In this document: piece by piece, positions 54,389 through 63,711 of the stretch
Position numbering within the stretch: the stretch's first letter is position 1
How the letters are laid out: every line of letters begins with the position of its first letter
Assembly: GCA_034505955.1 (NCBI GenBank)
Contig: JAPDQK010000002.1
Span: forward strand, 1 to 64,000
Reading direction: 5' to 3'
Length of the DNA stretch: 64,000 nucleotides
DNA from: Zhuqueibacter pondensis
GTDB lineage: Bacteria > Zhuqueibacterota > Zhuqueibacteria > Zhuqueibacterales > Zhuqueibacteraceae
Translations under genes and position numbers: made by a program
Notes under the pieces: generated by a model
Databases searched by the model: none
What the model was told of the DNA's origin: nothing
What the model saw: only the letters and a program-made list of their open reading frames with translations

Positions 54389-55312
54389 ATGATACGTCAA
54401 AAAATTGTTGTTTTCCTGATTGCGGTATGCGCCGTGCTTCTGTGCGACTGCAACTCGCCGCAACCGCGCCCAAAAGCCAATCCGCAGTATCTCCGTGAGC
54501 TTCAGAGCTGGCATCAGAAGCGGATTGAGAATCTCAAACGCCCCAATGGCTGGCTCAATCTTGCCGGACTCTTTTGGCTCGAAGAAGGAGAGAACACCGT
54601 TGGCTCTGATTCCACCAATGCCATCATCTTCCCCAAAGATCGATCGCCGGAGTTTATCGGCTCCTTTATTTTGCAGGACAGCATCGTCAGCTTTCAAGCG
54701 CGACCTGGAATCAATGTCACGCACAATGACAGCGTGATCACTTCCATTGTTATGCGAAACGATATGCAGGGCATTCCGACCATGCTGGCACTCGGAAATT
54801 TACGTTGGGTCATCATTAAAAGAGGAGCGCGATATGGCGTTCGCCTTCGTGATCTCGAGAATCCTCTGCTGAAAAAATTCACCGGTATCGAAACATTTCC
54901 GATCGATTCGACTTGGCGCATTGAAGCCGCCTTTGAAACCTACAGTCCGCCGAAAATGATTGAAGTGCCAACGGTGCTGAATACAATTAACGAAGAGCCT
55001 TCGCCTGGCGCGATTGTTTTCAAAATCAAAGGCACAACATACCGGCTGGATGCCACCGGTAAATTGACCGATAAGGAGCTTTTTGTGATTTTTGCCGATC
55101 AAACCAACGGCAGGGAAACGTATGGCGCCGGTCGTTTTCTTTATGTTCCAACACCGGATCAGAATGGCAAGACCATAATCGATTTCAACAAAGCCTACAA
55201 TCCGCCGTGTGCTTTTACGGAATACGCCACCTGTCCGCTGCCGCCGGAGCAAAACAAGCTCTCCATTCGTGTAACGGCTGGTGAGAAAAAGTATATGCAT
55301 GCGGTGCATTGA
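54389..55312 (+). CDS. DUF1684 family secreted protein
   Basis: An N-terminal hydrophobic segment (KIVVFLIAVCAVLLCDC) suggests export; the Cys residues are not in a good lipobox. The family signature is clear in RIENLKRPNGWLNLAGLFWLEEGENTVGSDS, FIFADQTNGRETYGAGRFLYVP-like VIFADQTNGRETYGAGRFLYV, and DFNKAYNPPCAFTEYATCPLPPEQNKL, which in DUF1684 proteins ends the domain. The function of the family is unknown. An ATG at 54380 would add three residues. Confidence 0.88.
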   Translation: MIRQKIVVFLIAVCAVLLCDCNSPQPRPKANPQYLRELQSWHQKRIENLKRPNGWLNLAGLFWLEEGENTVGSDSTNAIIFPKDRSPEFIGSFILQDSIVSFQARPGINVTHNDSVITSIVMRNDMQGIPTMLALGNLRWVIIKRGARYGVRLRDLENPLLKKFTGIETFPIDSTWRIEAAFETYSPPKMIEVPTVLNTINEEPSPGAIVFKIKGTTYRLDATGKLTDKELFVIFADQTNGRETYGAGRFLYVPTPDQNGKTIIDFNKAYNPPCAFTEYATCPLPPEQNKLSIRVTAGEKKYMHAVH

Positions 55313-55808
55313 GAGAGTTGTTCTGTTGATACACCCCGTAAATTTGGCAGCTTCCCTGAATTTGGAGGGCGTAACAATCATGGCTTGGATATACGCTCCC
55401 ACAGGTTCCATGGGAAAACCGAGAAGACCCAATGGCATCCGAGTGTTCGTAAAGGACGACAACTTCAACAGCGAGTACGGTACTTGTACGGTACTTGGAC
55501 GAATATTGAGAAAGAAGAGACCTGGGTTGAAGTGTCATTGACCCCAAGTAGAGAAAAACCTACAGAGGGACACCTGGATGATGGTTTAGTCCATAAAGAA
55601 TCGGCACAGTCGGGGTAAAGATTGGCGCAGGCGGTGGGTCAAGAGCCACATATCGAGGGCCCATTTATATGGACGATGTGAGTTGGTGTCGGTAGTCCCG
55701 AGGATGAGAGATGCAGGCAAAGAAGAAAAACAAGGAAGACTTTTCGTGATGACGGGAACGAGACGCTATGAAATTCAACCTTGTGCTCAGCCAAATGAGT
55801 TATGCGTC
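55313..55808. other. Spacer holding a broken small ORF
   Basis: Apart from the degenerate reading frame at 55381-55618, listed separately, this 496-bp region has no gene I can support. On the minus strand it reads a short open stretch with SHRPYKWALDMWLLTHRL, which may be a remnant. It separates the plus-strand DUF1684 gene from the convergent M23 peptidase gene. Confidence 0.3.
55381..55618 (+). pseudogene. Small ORF broken by an 11-bp tandem duplication
   Basis: An ATG at 55381, preceded by GGAGG, reads MAWIYAPTGSMGKPRRPNGIR and continues to EYGTC. There the sequence GTACGGTACTT occurs twice in tandem (55475-55496). Removing one copy restores a single frame, EYGTWTNIEKEETWVEVSLTP through to the stop at 55618, about 75 codons. 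The protein family is not recognised. The duplication looks like a recent slippage or recombination event. Confidence 0.45.
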
Positions 55809-58241
55809 TCATCTCACCGTAAACTTTGCCTCCTGCCTTGCCACATTCCCACAGCGATCTTCGGCACGCACGGCCAACGTGTGGACACCCAGCGTCAAAT
55901 CTTTCCTGGGCCGATATTGAACCAGGTCTCGTTCCGGATCATATTCCGCAATGAGCTTTTGCCCGTCCAAACGAAGCTCGATTGCTTCTTCCGATTCAAA
56001 GCCGGAGGTGCTGTCTTCGACGTCCACGGAAATCAGCGGTCGGCGGTCGCGCATCACAGAACCATCGCGGGGCGAACGAATATTCAGGCTCGGGGCCGCA
56101 TCATCACGTATGATCGCAAAATCCTCCAAACTAAAAACCCGCGCTGATACCGTCTTGATGGCCGTGTTGAGTTTATTGTCGATAAACACCCAGCGGTGAC
56201 GATTCCGATAGCACACGCCAAGCTGTCGCGGTTGCGCGATAGTATCGGGGTAACTAATGGTGACCGTCGCGCCCAGACGCAAGGGCACATCCTGCGGCTC
56301 GACATGATAAATTGGCCCGATGACTCGAGAATCCTCAATGTGGGTAACGCTGTCAATCTGCACACGGCCATACAGCGGCCAATAAACCGATTGTTCTGGA
56401 AAGGCCACACGCATGCGCGCATCGGCTGCGAACAGACTTCTGCCCCACCCCGGCGGCACCAGTGCATTCATGAACCAATCCCGCCAGGTCTCCTGCTGAC
56501 CGGACAAATTTTCCGCAACCACCTCGAGTTGGACTGAATCTCCGGCAATCTCTGCCAAGGGCACGGATGCGATGTAACGATTCGGTTGTTGCGGAATGCA
56601 TTCGGCCTGAAGGATTTTGCTGCCAATGACAAAACGAACGCTCGGAACGCCAGCCAATGGTTGATTGGCCTGGATGAGCAGGCGCAAATAGTTGGGATAA
56701 AAGTCCCGCTCAACCGTGAGGAGCAGCGGCATCTGCATCTTTGCGAAAGGTTGAGCAAAAACGAAGGCCGGATGCGAACGCAAACCGTGCTGATCGATGG
56801 CGACGAGCCGAACGAGTTGGGCTCCGCCGGTTTGCAGCTCGAGCACCGAGCCTTGTTGCCAGTCACTGCCGGCAGATGTGTTTGAAGAAATGCCAAGCGT
56901 GTCAGCACTGCGCACAGAATCAAAAGTTCCGGCTTTAATCATTTCGGAATTTCTTGCTCCCCATTTCACGGCAACGGGATGCCATGGCGATAAAATCATT
57001 CGGCTGTTGCTGTCTGCCACCGCAGCTTCCAGCCTCTGCACTTTTCGGTTGGGCGGCAAATGGACGAATTTGATCTTCAATCGCGTCGACTCGGCCTCGA
57101 CGCCTTGAAGAGAAATCGGAAATGGCGGCCCGACTAAAAGGTCAGCGTCCACGATGGAGCGGTTACCGAAAAAGTCCTGTGCCACGACACGCAATCGATG
57201 TGGGCCCCAGTGCAGAGCAAAGTGACTTTGAGGATTTCGTGTCGTGAAAGCCGGCCTGAGATTTTCATTTTTCGGGATGACGGCCTCGTTCACACTGTCG
57301 GGCCAGGACAAAATGGCACCATCATTCAGATTCAGAAACGAGTAAAATCCCAGCGTATTCCCGGAAACGCGATAGAGTCGATGAAAATTCCCGAGATCGC
57401 GGCGCCAGAGGAGAAAATCCCGATCAAGTTCGACCAATTCATTTTGTGAATAATCGAAACGGTCGAATTGCGCTTGAAATTGCAGGGTGTCGTCGATGAA
57501 AAGTTGCAACCGATAAAAGGCAAATCGATTGTTCACGCCATTGGCCTGATCATAACCATCAATGGCGAAGCCGACTTTCCCTGAAATGTGAATTGGCTCG
57601 ACGATGCGCCACTGGCCATTGTGGCGGGCAGGTCGAAATATCAACGGCAGGAAATCACCGTTGACCATCGCTCCAGGCTCCAGCGGCGAAACCGCCAGCG
57701 CGGTGATCATCGGCGCTATGGTGTCGGCAATTTTGAAGCCGCGCAAAAAAGGGTTGAGGGGACGGTTGCGCGCATCCCGGAGCTCGAAATGAAGATGGGG
57801 AGTGCCAATGCCGGACTGGCCGGTATAACCAATCACCTCGCCTTGCTGCACCGGCAAAATTCCGGGGCGGAAAAATTTATTGATGCGATAACGGCCAACG
57901 CGTTCCTGCTCCTGCTCGGCGATCGCCTGCAATTTGTCATTGAAGGCCTCCAAATGCGCATATACCGCGGTTTCGCCGGTATCCAGACGATGATAGAGCA
58001 CGCGGCCGTAGCCGAATGGCGAAATCGCCATGCGTTCGATGTAGCCGGAACGCACCGCGAAGACTTTGTAACCGACTTGGTTCCAGGTTTTGATATCGAT
58101 CGCGGCATGAAAACGCCGTGGTCGGGATTCACCAAAAGACGAAGTGATGAATTGGCTGGCATCGGTGGGCCAAAGATATCCTTGTGCAAACGTGGACAAA
58201 TTTGCGGTCAGCAACAGGACAAAACAGAGAGATCCTTTCAT
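55809..58241 (-). CDS. M23/LytM peptidase domain protein, large secreted form
   Basis: A signal peptide (LCFVLLLTANLSTFAQ) precedes an M23 endopeptidase domain with RRFHAAIDIKTW (HxxxD zinc ligands), TAVYAHLEAF and GTPHLHFELRD (HxH). Thus the zinc site is complete and cell-wall cross-link cleavage is likely. About 600 further residues are beta-rich and Ig-like (for example DRRPLISVDVEDSTSGFESEEAIEL), which may bind the wall or a partner. The 810-residue size is large for the family. The gene overlaps the GDPD gene by ATGA. Confidence 0.88.
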   Translation of the reverse strand: MKGSLCFVLLLTANLSTFAQGYLWPTDASQFITSSFGESRPRRFHAAIDIKTWNQVGYKVFAVRSGYIERMAISPFGYGRVLYHRLDTGETAVYAHLEAFNDKLQAIAEQEQERVGRYRINKFFRPGILPVQQGEVIGYTGQSGIGTPHLHFELRDARNRPLNPFLRGFKIADTIAPMITALAVSPLEPGAMVNGDFLPLIFRPARHNGQWRIVEPIHISGKVGFAIDGYDQANGVNNRFAFYRLQLFIDDTLQFQAQFDRFDYSQNELVELDRDFLLWRRDLGNFHRLYRVSGNTLGFYSFLNLNDGAILSWPDSVNEAVIPKNENLRPAFTTRNPQSHFALHWGPHRLRVVAQDFFGNRSIVDADLLVGPPFPISLQGVEAESTRLKIKFVHLPPNRKVQRLEAAVADSNSRMILSPWHPVAVKWGARNSEMIKAGTFDSVRSADTLGISSNTSAGSDWQQGSVLELQTGGAQLVRLVAIDQHGLRSHPAFVFAQPFAKMQMPLLLTVERDFYPNYLRLLIQANQPLAGVPSVRFVIGSKILQAECIPQQPNRYIASVPLAEIAGDSVQLEVVAENLSGQQETWRDWFMNALVPPGWGRSLFAADARMRVAFPEQSVYWPLYGRVQIDSVTHIEDSRVIGPIYHVEPQDVPLRLGATVTISYPDTIAQPRQLGVCYRNRHRWVFIDNKLNTAIKTVSARVFSLEDFAIIRDDAAPSLNIRSPRDGSVMRDRRPLISVDVEDSTSGFESEEAIELRLDGQKLIAEYDPERDLVQYRPRKDLTLGVHTLAVRAEDRCGNVARQEAKFTVR

Positions 58242-58999
58242 CGAGATGAAGTCCTTCGTAAGATGTCGTTGAGCAGATGCGGCACATCAGTGATGATTCC
58301 ATCCACGCCCCAATCCACCAGATGCTGAAGTTCGGTAGGATGGTTCACGCCCCACACGAAAACCCGCAGACCGGCGCGATGAATGCGATCCAGGAATCGA
58401 GGCCGGGCCAGGCGCCGGCTGATGTGCAGCGCCTGGACATTCATCAAACGCAGCAAAGATTTTTCCGGACCGCGTTGCAGCCATTTGACATTCAACAACA
58501 GGCCGGTGGGCAGGCCCGGATCAAGACGTGCGAGCCGGCGCAGGACAATCGGGTTGAAGGACGAGATGAGGCATTGCCGGCGAACGCCGTGACGCCAGAT
58601 CAAACTGAGCAATCGCAATTCGGCGCCTTCTTTGGCATGGGCCAGTGATTTCACTTCGATATTCAATAAGACACGATTTCTGGCCCAATCCAAAACTTCT
58701 GCCAGAGTGGGAATGCGCTCATTGGCGAAATGGGGATGGAAGGAGGACCCGGCGTCCAAATGGCGCAGCTCATCAATGGATTTGGAACGCACATAGCCCC
58801 GGCCATTGGTTGTCCGATTGACGCGGCTGTCGTGAATGACCACCCATTCACCGGTGCGACACAACCGCACATCCAGCTCGATGCCATCGACCCCTTGCTG
58901 CTGCGCAAGTTTGAACGCGGCCAAAGTATTTTCCGGCGCAAACAGCGAGGCGCCACGATGGGCAAAATTCAACGTCCTGCCGTTAAACAAGTGATCCAT
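58238..58999 (-). CDS. Glycerophosphodiester phosphodiesterase
   Basis: The 253-residue protein has the complete GDPD active-site set: AHRGASLFAPENT, GIELDVRLCRTGEWVVIHD, LLNIEVK and the closing GVDGIITDVPHLL. It lacks a signal peptide and should act in the cytoplasm, releasing sn-glycerol 3-phosphate from deacylated phospholipids (UgpQ-like). It lies upstream of the M23 gene and overlaps it by four bases. Confidence 0.93.
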   Translation of the reverse strand: MDHLFNGRTLNFAHRGASLFAPENTLAAFKLAQQQGVDGIELDVRLCRTGEWVVIHDSRVNRTTNGRGYVRSKSIDELRHLDAGSSFHPHFANERIPTLAEVLDWARNRVLLNIEVKSLAHAKEGAELRLLSLIWRHGVRRQCLISSFNPIVLRRLARLDPGLPTGLLLNVKWLQRGPEKSLLRLMNVQALHISRRLARPRFLDRIHRAGLRVFVWGVNHPTELQHLVDWGVDGIITDVPHLLNDILRRTSSR

Positions 59000-59087
59000 G
59001 AAAAATTTCTTATGACAAGTACGCAGTGGTCAAAATTTTATCCTACTCTCAAAGATAAGACTGACAGCCAAAAAGTCAAAGGGAATT

Positions 59088-60407
59088 TTAGCAGAGAGCT
59101 GACAAAATCTCGGCCAGCTTCCGAGCCTGCCACTCCCGCGAAAATTCCTGAGGTGGTGGCGCCGCTTTGGGTAAGGTGTTGCTGCGAAATTCCTGATAAA
59201 ACGCCAAGAGTGCACAGCGGATGGCATCGACGGCCTCAAATGCACAATGTCGCACCGGTGCGTGCTCCAGGAGAAGCTGCATTCCTTCGATGCGGTCGCC
59301 AATGGCAAGAATCGGTTTGCCGGCCGCCAGGTACTCAAAAGTTTTCCCTGGAATGTACGTGGTGAAAATGCCGGGGCGCACCAAATAGACCAACAGATCG
59401 GCATGGCGCAATGCTCGGACCGCCTCGCGATGCGACAGATAGCCGCTGGCGGTCACGTATTCCGCAAGTTGATTTTCGTGCATCCAGACAGCCAAATTGC
59501 CCGTCACATCAGCACCGATGAAATGCAGTTTCGTCTCGGCAGGAGAAAGCTGCGCGGTTTCGACAAACAAACGAAACCCCTCCAGTAAAGTACGGGGATC
59601 CGCGATCCCGGTGATGGTGCCAACATGTGCCAAATCGAAGCAAGAGTTGGCCGGAGGAGGTGGCTCAGCAAAATCTTCGGCATCATAGCCGTTCGGGATA
59701 AAATGCGTCGCTCCGCTGGCGCGTTGGCCGGTTTCAGCGAGTGCCGCCGCCAACCCTTGTGAGCTTGCCAGCACCGCATGGCTATCTGTGGCAATCCGTT
59801 TCTCCATCTTTCGATGAATGAAGCGATGGCAAATGGTTGGTATTGGTATCGGCAGCAATCCGGCCTGCCACCAGCTATCACGGAAATCGCTCACCCATTT
59901 AATCCCGGTCAACTTCGCCAAAATCCATCCAACAAAATGGCAGGAGTGGGGTGGGCCCGAGGTCACGACGAGCGGTATTTTTTGGCGGCGAATTTCCCGC
60001 CAGGCTCTCAAAATGGCGAAAGGGACCCACAACACACGCGAATCCGGAAGCAGAAACCAGAACAACCAGTTTGTTTGCCCTTCCTTTCCGGTTCCGCGCC
60101 GGGCTTTTTTCCGGCGGAACAGATATAACAATCGCGTCGGATCCAGAGAACCGGTGCGGATGATGCGAATATCTTCGAGCTCCTGCAGCAACGAATCATC
60201 AAAGGCGTAATAAGCCACGTGCTTTACGGTGATCACGCTGATCTGCCAACCGAGACGCCGCAGATATTTGCACCATTTCGCCACGCGCTGCGTGCCACCC
60301 ATGCCGAGCGGGGGAAAGTAGTATGAGATGAATAAGACGCGCCGAGATGATTCAGGCTGTTGAGGCAGACTCTTTCGCGACGACAAATTTTCAGATGGAT
60401 TCTTCAA
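59088..60407 (-). CDS. Glycosyltransferase family 4-like protein
   Basis: The N-terminal half has the Rossmann opening RVLFISYYFPPLGMGGTQRVAKWCKYLRRLGW typical of GT4 enzymes, and the C-terminal half has HFIPNGYDAEDF, then GYLSHREAVRALRHADLLVYLV and IPGKTFEYLAAGKPILAIGD, the nucleotide-sugar binding E-x7-E region. The 439-residue protein would add a sugar to an envelope glycan. The only available start is a TTG at 60407 with no clear ribosome site, so the N-terminus may be slightly wrong. Confidence 0.88.
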   Translation of the reverse strand: MKNPSENLSSRKSLPQQPESSRRVLFISYYFPPLGMGGTQRVAKWCKYLRRLGWQISVITVKHVAYYAFDDSLLQELEDIRIIRTGSLDPTRLLYLFRRKKARRGTGKEGQTNWLFWFLLPDSRVLWVPFAILRAWREIRRQKIPLVVTSGPPHSCHFVGWILAKLTGIKWVSDFRDSWWQAGLLPIPIPTICHRFIHRKMEKRIATDSHAVLASSQGLAAALAETGQRASGATHFIPNGYDAEDFAEPPPPANSCFDLAHVGTITGIADPRTLLEGFRLFVETAQLSPAETKLHFIGADVTGNLAVWMHENQLAEYVTASGYLSHREAVRALRHADLLVYLVRPGIFTTYIPGKTFEYLAAGKPILAIGDRIEGMQLLLEHAPVRHCAFEAVDAIRCALLAFYQEFRSNTLPKAAPPPQEFSREWQARKLAEILSALC

Positions 60408-60413
60408 GGGAAG

Positions 60414-60842
60414 TTATTGGCGTGGAGGATGCCAACCGACGCTCACCCAGTGCTTGCGGGCCAGAATGAGGTAATCATTATTCAGCTTAAGTGCGACGAC
60501 AGTGGCGCGACCGCAGGGTGTTCGACCACTAATATGCACACCATCTTCGCTCCAAACAAAATGTTCCAGCCAATTTTGTGTGCGTGGATTGAACAAAGCG
60601 ATGAGTTCGTTGTTCACTGGATCAATGGCGTGAGTTTGCGTGCCCTTATTCCGATTACAGAGCCCGCACGCCAACCATAAATTTGATTCTACGGTCTCAC
60701 CACCTGCCGCTAAAGGAACAATGTGTTCGACTTGAAGCGGCATACCGGTATAAGCCTCTGCCGTTTGGCAATACCCGCATCGCCGTCCTGCTTGATCGGC
60801 TATAGCGCTACGGAGAGAAGCAGGAATATGTGGTCGGGGCAT
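60414..60842 (-). CDS. HNH endonuclease
   Basis: The 142-residue protein has a zinc-bound HNH domain: CGYC at residues 22-25, LQVEHIVPLAAGGETVESNLWLACGLCNRNKG with the catalytic His and the second CxxC. The C-terminal part (WLEHFVWSEDGVHISGRTPCGRATVVALKLN) is typical of small HNH proteins of this kind found in Chloroflexi and cyanobacteria. It begins 3 bases after the upstream RHH-like gene, so the two form an operon. Confidence 0.88.
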   Translation of the reverse strand: MPRPHIPASLRSAIADQAGRRCGYCQTAEAYTGMPLQVEHIVPLAAGGETVESNLWLACGLCNRNKGTQTHAIDPVNNELIALFNPRTQNWLEHFVWSEDGVHISGRTPCGRATVVALKLNNDYLILARKHWVSVGWHPPRQ

Positions 60843-60845
60843 TGG

Positions 60846-61247
60846 TCACGGTTGTGGAACAGCATAACCTCGTTGATGCAGTAGCGCATAAGCTTGCGAT
60901 TTCAGCACTGTCAGCCGCCCGGCTTGTTGGTATAGATTTTCTAATTGATGGGCTTCTTCGTTGGAGAGTTGACGTTCTGCCTGCGCGTCGAGCAATTCGT
61001 GCAGCAAGGATACATCTTCCGCCCGCATCTGGCTGCGCGCCACGCGCCAGAGATCGGCATCCGATAGGGTTGGCAATTGCGCCATTTCTGCTTCTAGATT
61101 CGTCGAGGTATCCTCTAATGCCGGCAGCGCAGAATTCAGCATTGATTCCAACAACTCCTCAATGGAACGATTCAAAAGCATGGCGGCACGTTGTGCGCGC
61201 TTATACGAAATTTCAGGTAGATGAAGTGTGACTGAATTGACTGCCAT
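60846..61247 (-). CDS. RHH-like protein paired with HNH endonuclease
   Basis: The N-terminus AVNSVTLHLPEISYKRAQRAAMLLNRSIEELLESMLNSALP is a ribbon-helix-helix-style DNA-binding fold. The remainder is helical and acidic (LPTLSDADLWRVARSQM, EAHQLENLYQQAGRLTVLKSQAYALLHQRG). From memory, proteins with this L-T-L-x-K-A-x-A-Y-x-L-L ending often sit directly upstream of a small HNH gene. AGGTG stands before the ATG at 61247; the frame upstream to 61313 has no ribosome site. The pair looks like an antitoxin-effector or self-regulated unit. Confidence 0.6.
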   Translation of the reverse strand: MAVNSVTLHLPEISYKRAQRAAMLLNRSIEELLESMLNSALPALEDTSTNLEAEMAQLPTLSDADLWRVARSQMRAEDVSLLHELLDAQAERQLSNEEAHQLENLYQQAGRLTVLKSQAYALLHQRGYAVPQP

Positions 61248-61375
61248 GACGCACCTCAAGTGTTTAGCGAAAAGTAAACAATAAAAGATACATCGCTTTT
61301 TACCAAAAATCAAGAGTTTTGCTCATTTCAAATTGATGCGCGGAGTGTCACCATGTTGAATTTTATAGTTCAGCT

Positions 61376-62206
61376 TTACCTGGGTGAAATTTCGACCTTG
61401 ATTCCAAGAATGCCATCAATAAACTCTTTGAAATCCTCATCGAGTGGAATTTGATAAAAAATGCCGGGCCGCACCGCATTATCGGTCACCTGCGCACCGA
61501 AGGCGATAGAGTGAGTGAACCGGTCACCAAAATTCTCGAAATCTTCGGTTGCGATAAATAGGCCCATAAATTCGCCAAAGATGGCCACGTTGCTCAGTCG
61601 GAAACCACCGGCCAGACCGTAATGAGCAAAAAGCTCAACCTGCCGGTCATCAGTGTCTTTGGTTGGTATAAACAGTTGAGGACCGAATTCCAACCCGAAT
61701 AAAGCACCGCCAGGTTGGGTACTCCGATAAGCGAGATTCCCATATAGAGTCAGCGTGTTGAGGAGTGATCTCTGCAGCTCATGATAATTGGCGAGGATGC
61801 CAAAGAAGTTCGTCATTTCTTTATCTTCTGATGCCGTCGGCAAAAAGACACCGACTGATAAACCCATGCGACTTGCCGTGGAGGAGTGATTACGCGTTTG
61901 TAACCCCACGTAAATGTCACCGATGCCGCTTTCGCTATCCTCGCCTCCAAAAGCAACAGTCGTAAATGGCAACGCTCCGACCAGATTCAACTTTGAACTC
62001 ACAGGCACATTGACGAACAGATCATACGTTCCGGACAAAGTGGACAACTCACTATCGCCATCGAAGTTGGGACGCATGAACCTGAGTCCAAAAGTAGCCT
62101 TCGCTTCCGGCAACGCCTGCAGGAGAAAAGTTTGGGCAGAGAGAGTTTGAATCGACAGTGCCATGAAAAGCCCCACTGCAGCAGCGACTAACCGATTGCG
62201 TCTCAT
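61376..62206 (-). CDS. Outer-membrane beta-barrel protein
   Basis: A signal peptide (AAAVGLFMALSIQTLSAQ) precedes 250 residues of alternating amphipathic strands, for example LYGNLAYRSTQPGGALFGLEFGPQLFIP and VELFAHYGLAGGFRL. It resembles transporter-type or autotransporter-like barrels of unknown substrate, similar to the family that includes "transporter" DUFs in FCB genomes. Ends with a short charged segment rather than a terminal aromatic residue. Confidence 0.65.
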   Translation of the reverse strand: MRRNRLVAAAVGLFMALSIQTLSAQTFLLQALPEAKATFGLRFMRPNFDGDSELSTLSGTYDLFVNVPVSSKLNLVGALPFTTVAFGGEDSESGIGDIYVGLQTRNHSSTASRMGLSVGVFLPTASEDKEMTNFFGILANYHELQRSLLNTLTLYGNLAYRSTQPGGALFGLEFGPQLFIPTKDTDDRQVELFAHYGLAGGFRLSNVAIFGEFMGLFIATEDFENFGDRFTHSIAFGAQVTDNAVRPGIFYQIPLDEDFKEFIDGILGIKVEISPR

Positions 62207-62372
62207 GGGATGATCCTCCGCTTGTAAAGTTAACTTCCACCGGCGCCAGGCCGGAATGATTTCGTTTCAGAGGCCAAGTCAATGCCAACCATTCAGAACT
62301 TGCAACAGTGAAGCCCCTTTATCGATCAGACACAAAAATAATCAAAAAAATTATATAAGCAAGTAGCTTTTA

Positions 62373-63536
62373 TTATTTCCCAAAGAACACCGAAAAATCC
62401 ACCCATGGGACGAACGGGAATCCTCCCTCCTCGAAAAATTCTTTCGAGCTCAGCAGGGCAAGATCCACGGCGAGCTTTTCGCCAAAAAACCGGATGCCGC
62501 CGGAGAAGACCACCGTTGCCTCATTGCCGGTAAAGACCCAATTCTCCGTAATCAGCTTGGCGCTGTTGGAAACTTGCGTTTCGCCGCCAATGAGCAGGAT
62601 GAGGTTTTTATTGTCAGTGCTCAATGACAGACCGGCGCCCAGGGTCAGGGCGCTGCGGTTGCTGCCAAGGGTACCAACCGCATAACCCAAGATCTCATCC
62701 TCCGTCTCTTCCGGAATGGCCAAATACAAAAAGCCGGTGGCGAGATTGACTTCCGGTGAAGCCTGAAAACTGAGCTTGGGAGCAAAGTACGCAAGTTGTG
62801 ATTTGGCGCCGGGAACAAGGGAAACACCACCACTCAAAGCAAGAAAGTCAGTCACACCAATGGCCAACGTCGGAAAGAAAACATAATAATCCGCAAAATA
62901 GCCCTGCCCGGATTTGAGTCCGCGTCCGGTGGGTGCAAAAAGTAGCCGGCTGGTATTAGGGTCGGTGCGATAAAATTGGCCTTCCCGCATTTCCCCTTGC
63001 AGAGTGGTCACCGCGACAATTTGCGCGTCGGGAACCGGCACTTGTAAGCCGCCGGAGGTGCGCACGAACAACGTGTCACCCTGGGCACGCGAGAAAGTAC
63101 CATTCAGCACCGTGCCATCATGCAAGGTCAGTTTTCGCAGGCCGGTTGCTGCGGGCCACTGGCTCTCGGCAATCGGATAAACAGCTTGCGCTGGCACTGT
63201 CTCGTTGCGTGAAACAGCATTGATTCTTTCGGCCACGCGACGCCGTAAAACTTCAAATCTCTCAGGGGTTATTTTGACAATGAGGAGCTGCGCGCTCTCG
63301 TCACGATTGCGCAAAAGATGCAGTTGATAACCTGATCGCTGGTCGCCGTGCAGCCGGCCAGCCGTGAATCCCGGAATGTCGCCGAAGATTTGATATTTGG
63401 CATTCTCCTGCGCATCAATGATCTCGCCGAGAATTTCATGCAAATACGGACTGCCCGATTGTGCAGTGGCTGACACCGCCAGCAGGAAAATCATGCTCAC
63501 GGCAATGCCGCCGATCGAGAAAATTTGCCGGCTCAT
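62373..63536 (-). CDS. Secreted hypothetical protein, possible barrel
   Basis: The 387-residue product has a signal peptide (GGIAVSMIFLLAVSATAQ), an N-terminal part with LTLHDGTVLNGTFSRAQGDTLFVRTSGGLQVPVPDAQI (an SH3-like or LSM-like pair of strands), and a C-terminal half that looks like a membrane barrel, closing with VPWVDFSVFF. The last residues, an aromatic Phe close to the C-terminus, fit an outer-membrane barrel. Homologues are typical of FCB-type genomes; no function known. Confidence 0.6.
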   Translation of the reverse strand: MSRQIFSIGGIAVSMIFLLAVSATAQSGSPYLHEILGEIIDAQENAKYQIFGDIPGFTAGRLHGDQRSGYQLHLLRNRDESAQLLIVKITPERFEVLRRRVAERINAVSRNETVPAQAVYPIAESQWPAATGLRKLTLHDGTVLNGTFSRAQGDTLFVRTSGGLQVPVPDAQIVAVTTLQGEMREGQFYRTDPNTSRLLFAPTGRGLKSGQGYFADYYVFFPTLAIGVTDFLALSGGVSLVPGAKSQLAYFAPKLSFQASPEVNLATGFLYLAIPEETEDEILGYAVGTLGSNRSALTLGAGLSLSTDNKNLILLIGGETQVSNSAKLITENWVFTGNEATVVFSGGIRFFGEKLAVDLALLSSKEFFEEGGFPFVPWVDFSVFFGK

Positions 63537-63619
63537 ATAAGCCTCCATTTTAATTGTGCAACGCGCTTCATCAGAAAACGTTTCCGTTTAATAGGGAATT
63601 GTTGGATTGACAGGCACGT

Positions 63620-63710
63620 TTAACCCCGATAATTCACGCGGTGCGTAAATCGACAACACTCTGCTGTTGGCTCAAGCCTGAAAATATGGCTCATGAATTA
63701 TCGGGGTTAA
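63620..63710. mobile_element. MITE-like element with 17-bp perfect inverted ends
   Basis: TTAACCCCGATAATTCA at 63620-63636 is repeated as its exact inverse, TGAATTATCGGGGTTAA, at 63694-63710, with 57 bases between. The element is 91 bp and non-coding. No convincing target-site duplication is seen beyond the TTAA in the ends themselves. It lies between two minus-strand genes. The terminal sequence resembles ends of some transposon families, but I cannot name one safely. Confidence 0.6.
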
Positions 63711-63711
63711 T

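Noticed and set aside
55683..56147. 154-codon plus-strand frame near the M23 peptidase end
   Set aside because: Most of it is antisense to the M23 gene, and the non-overlapping part has no ribosome site or recognisable sequence.
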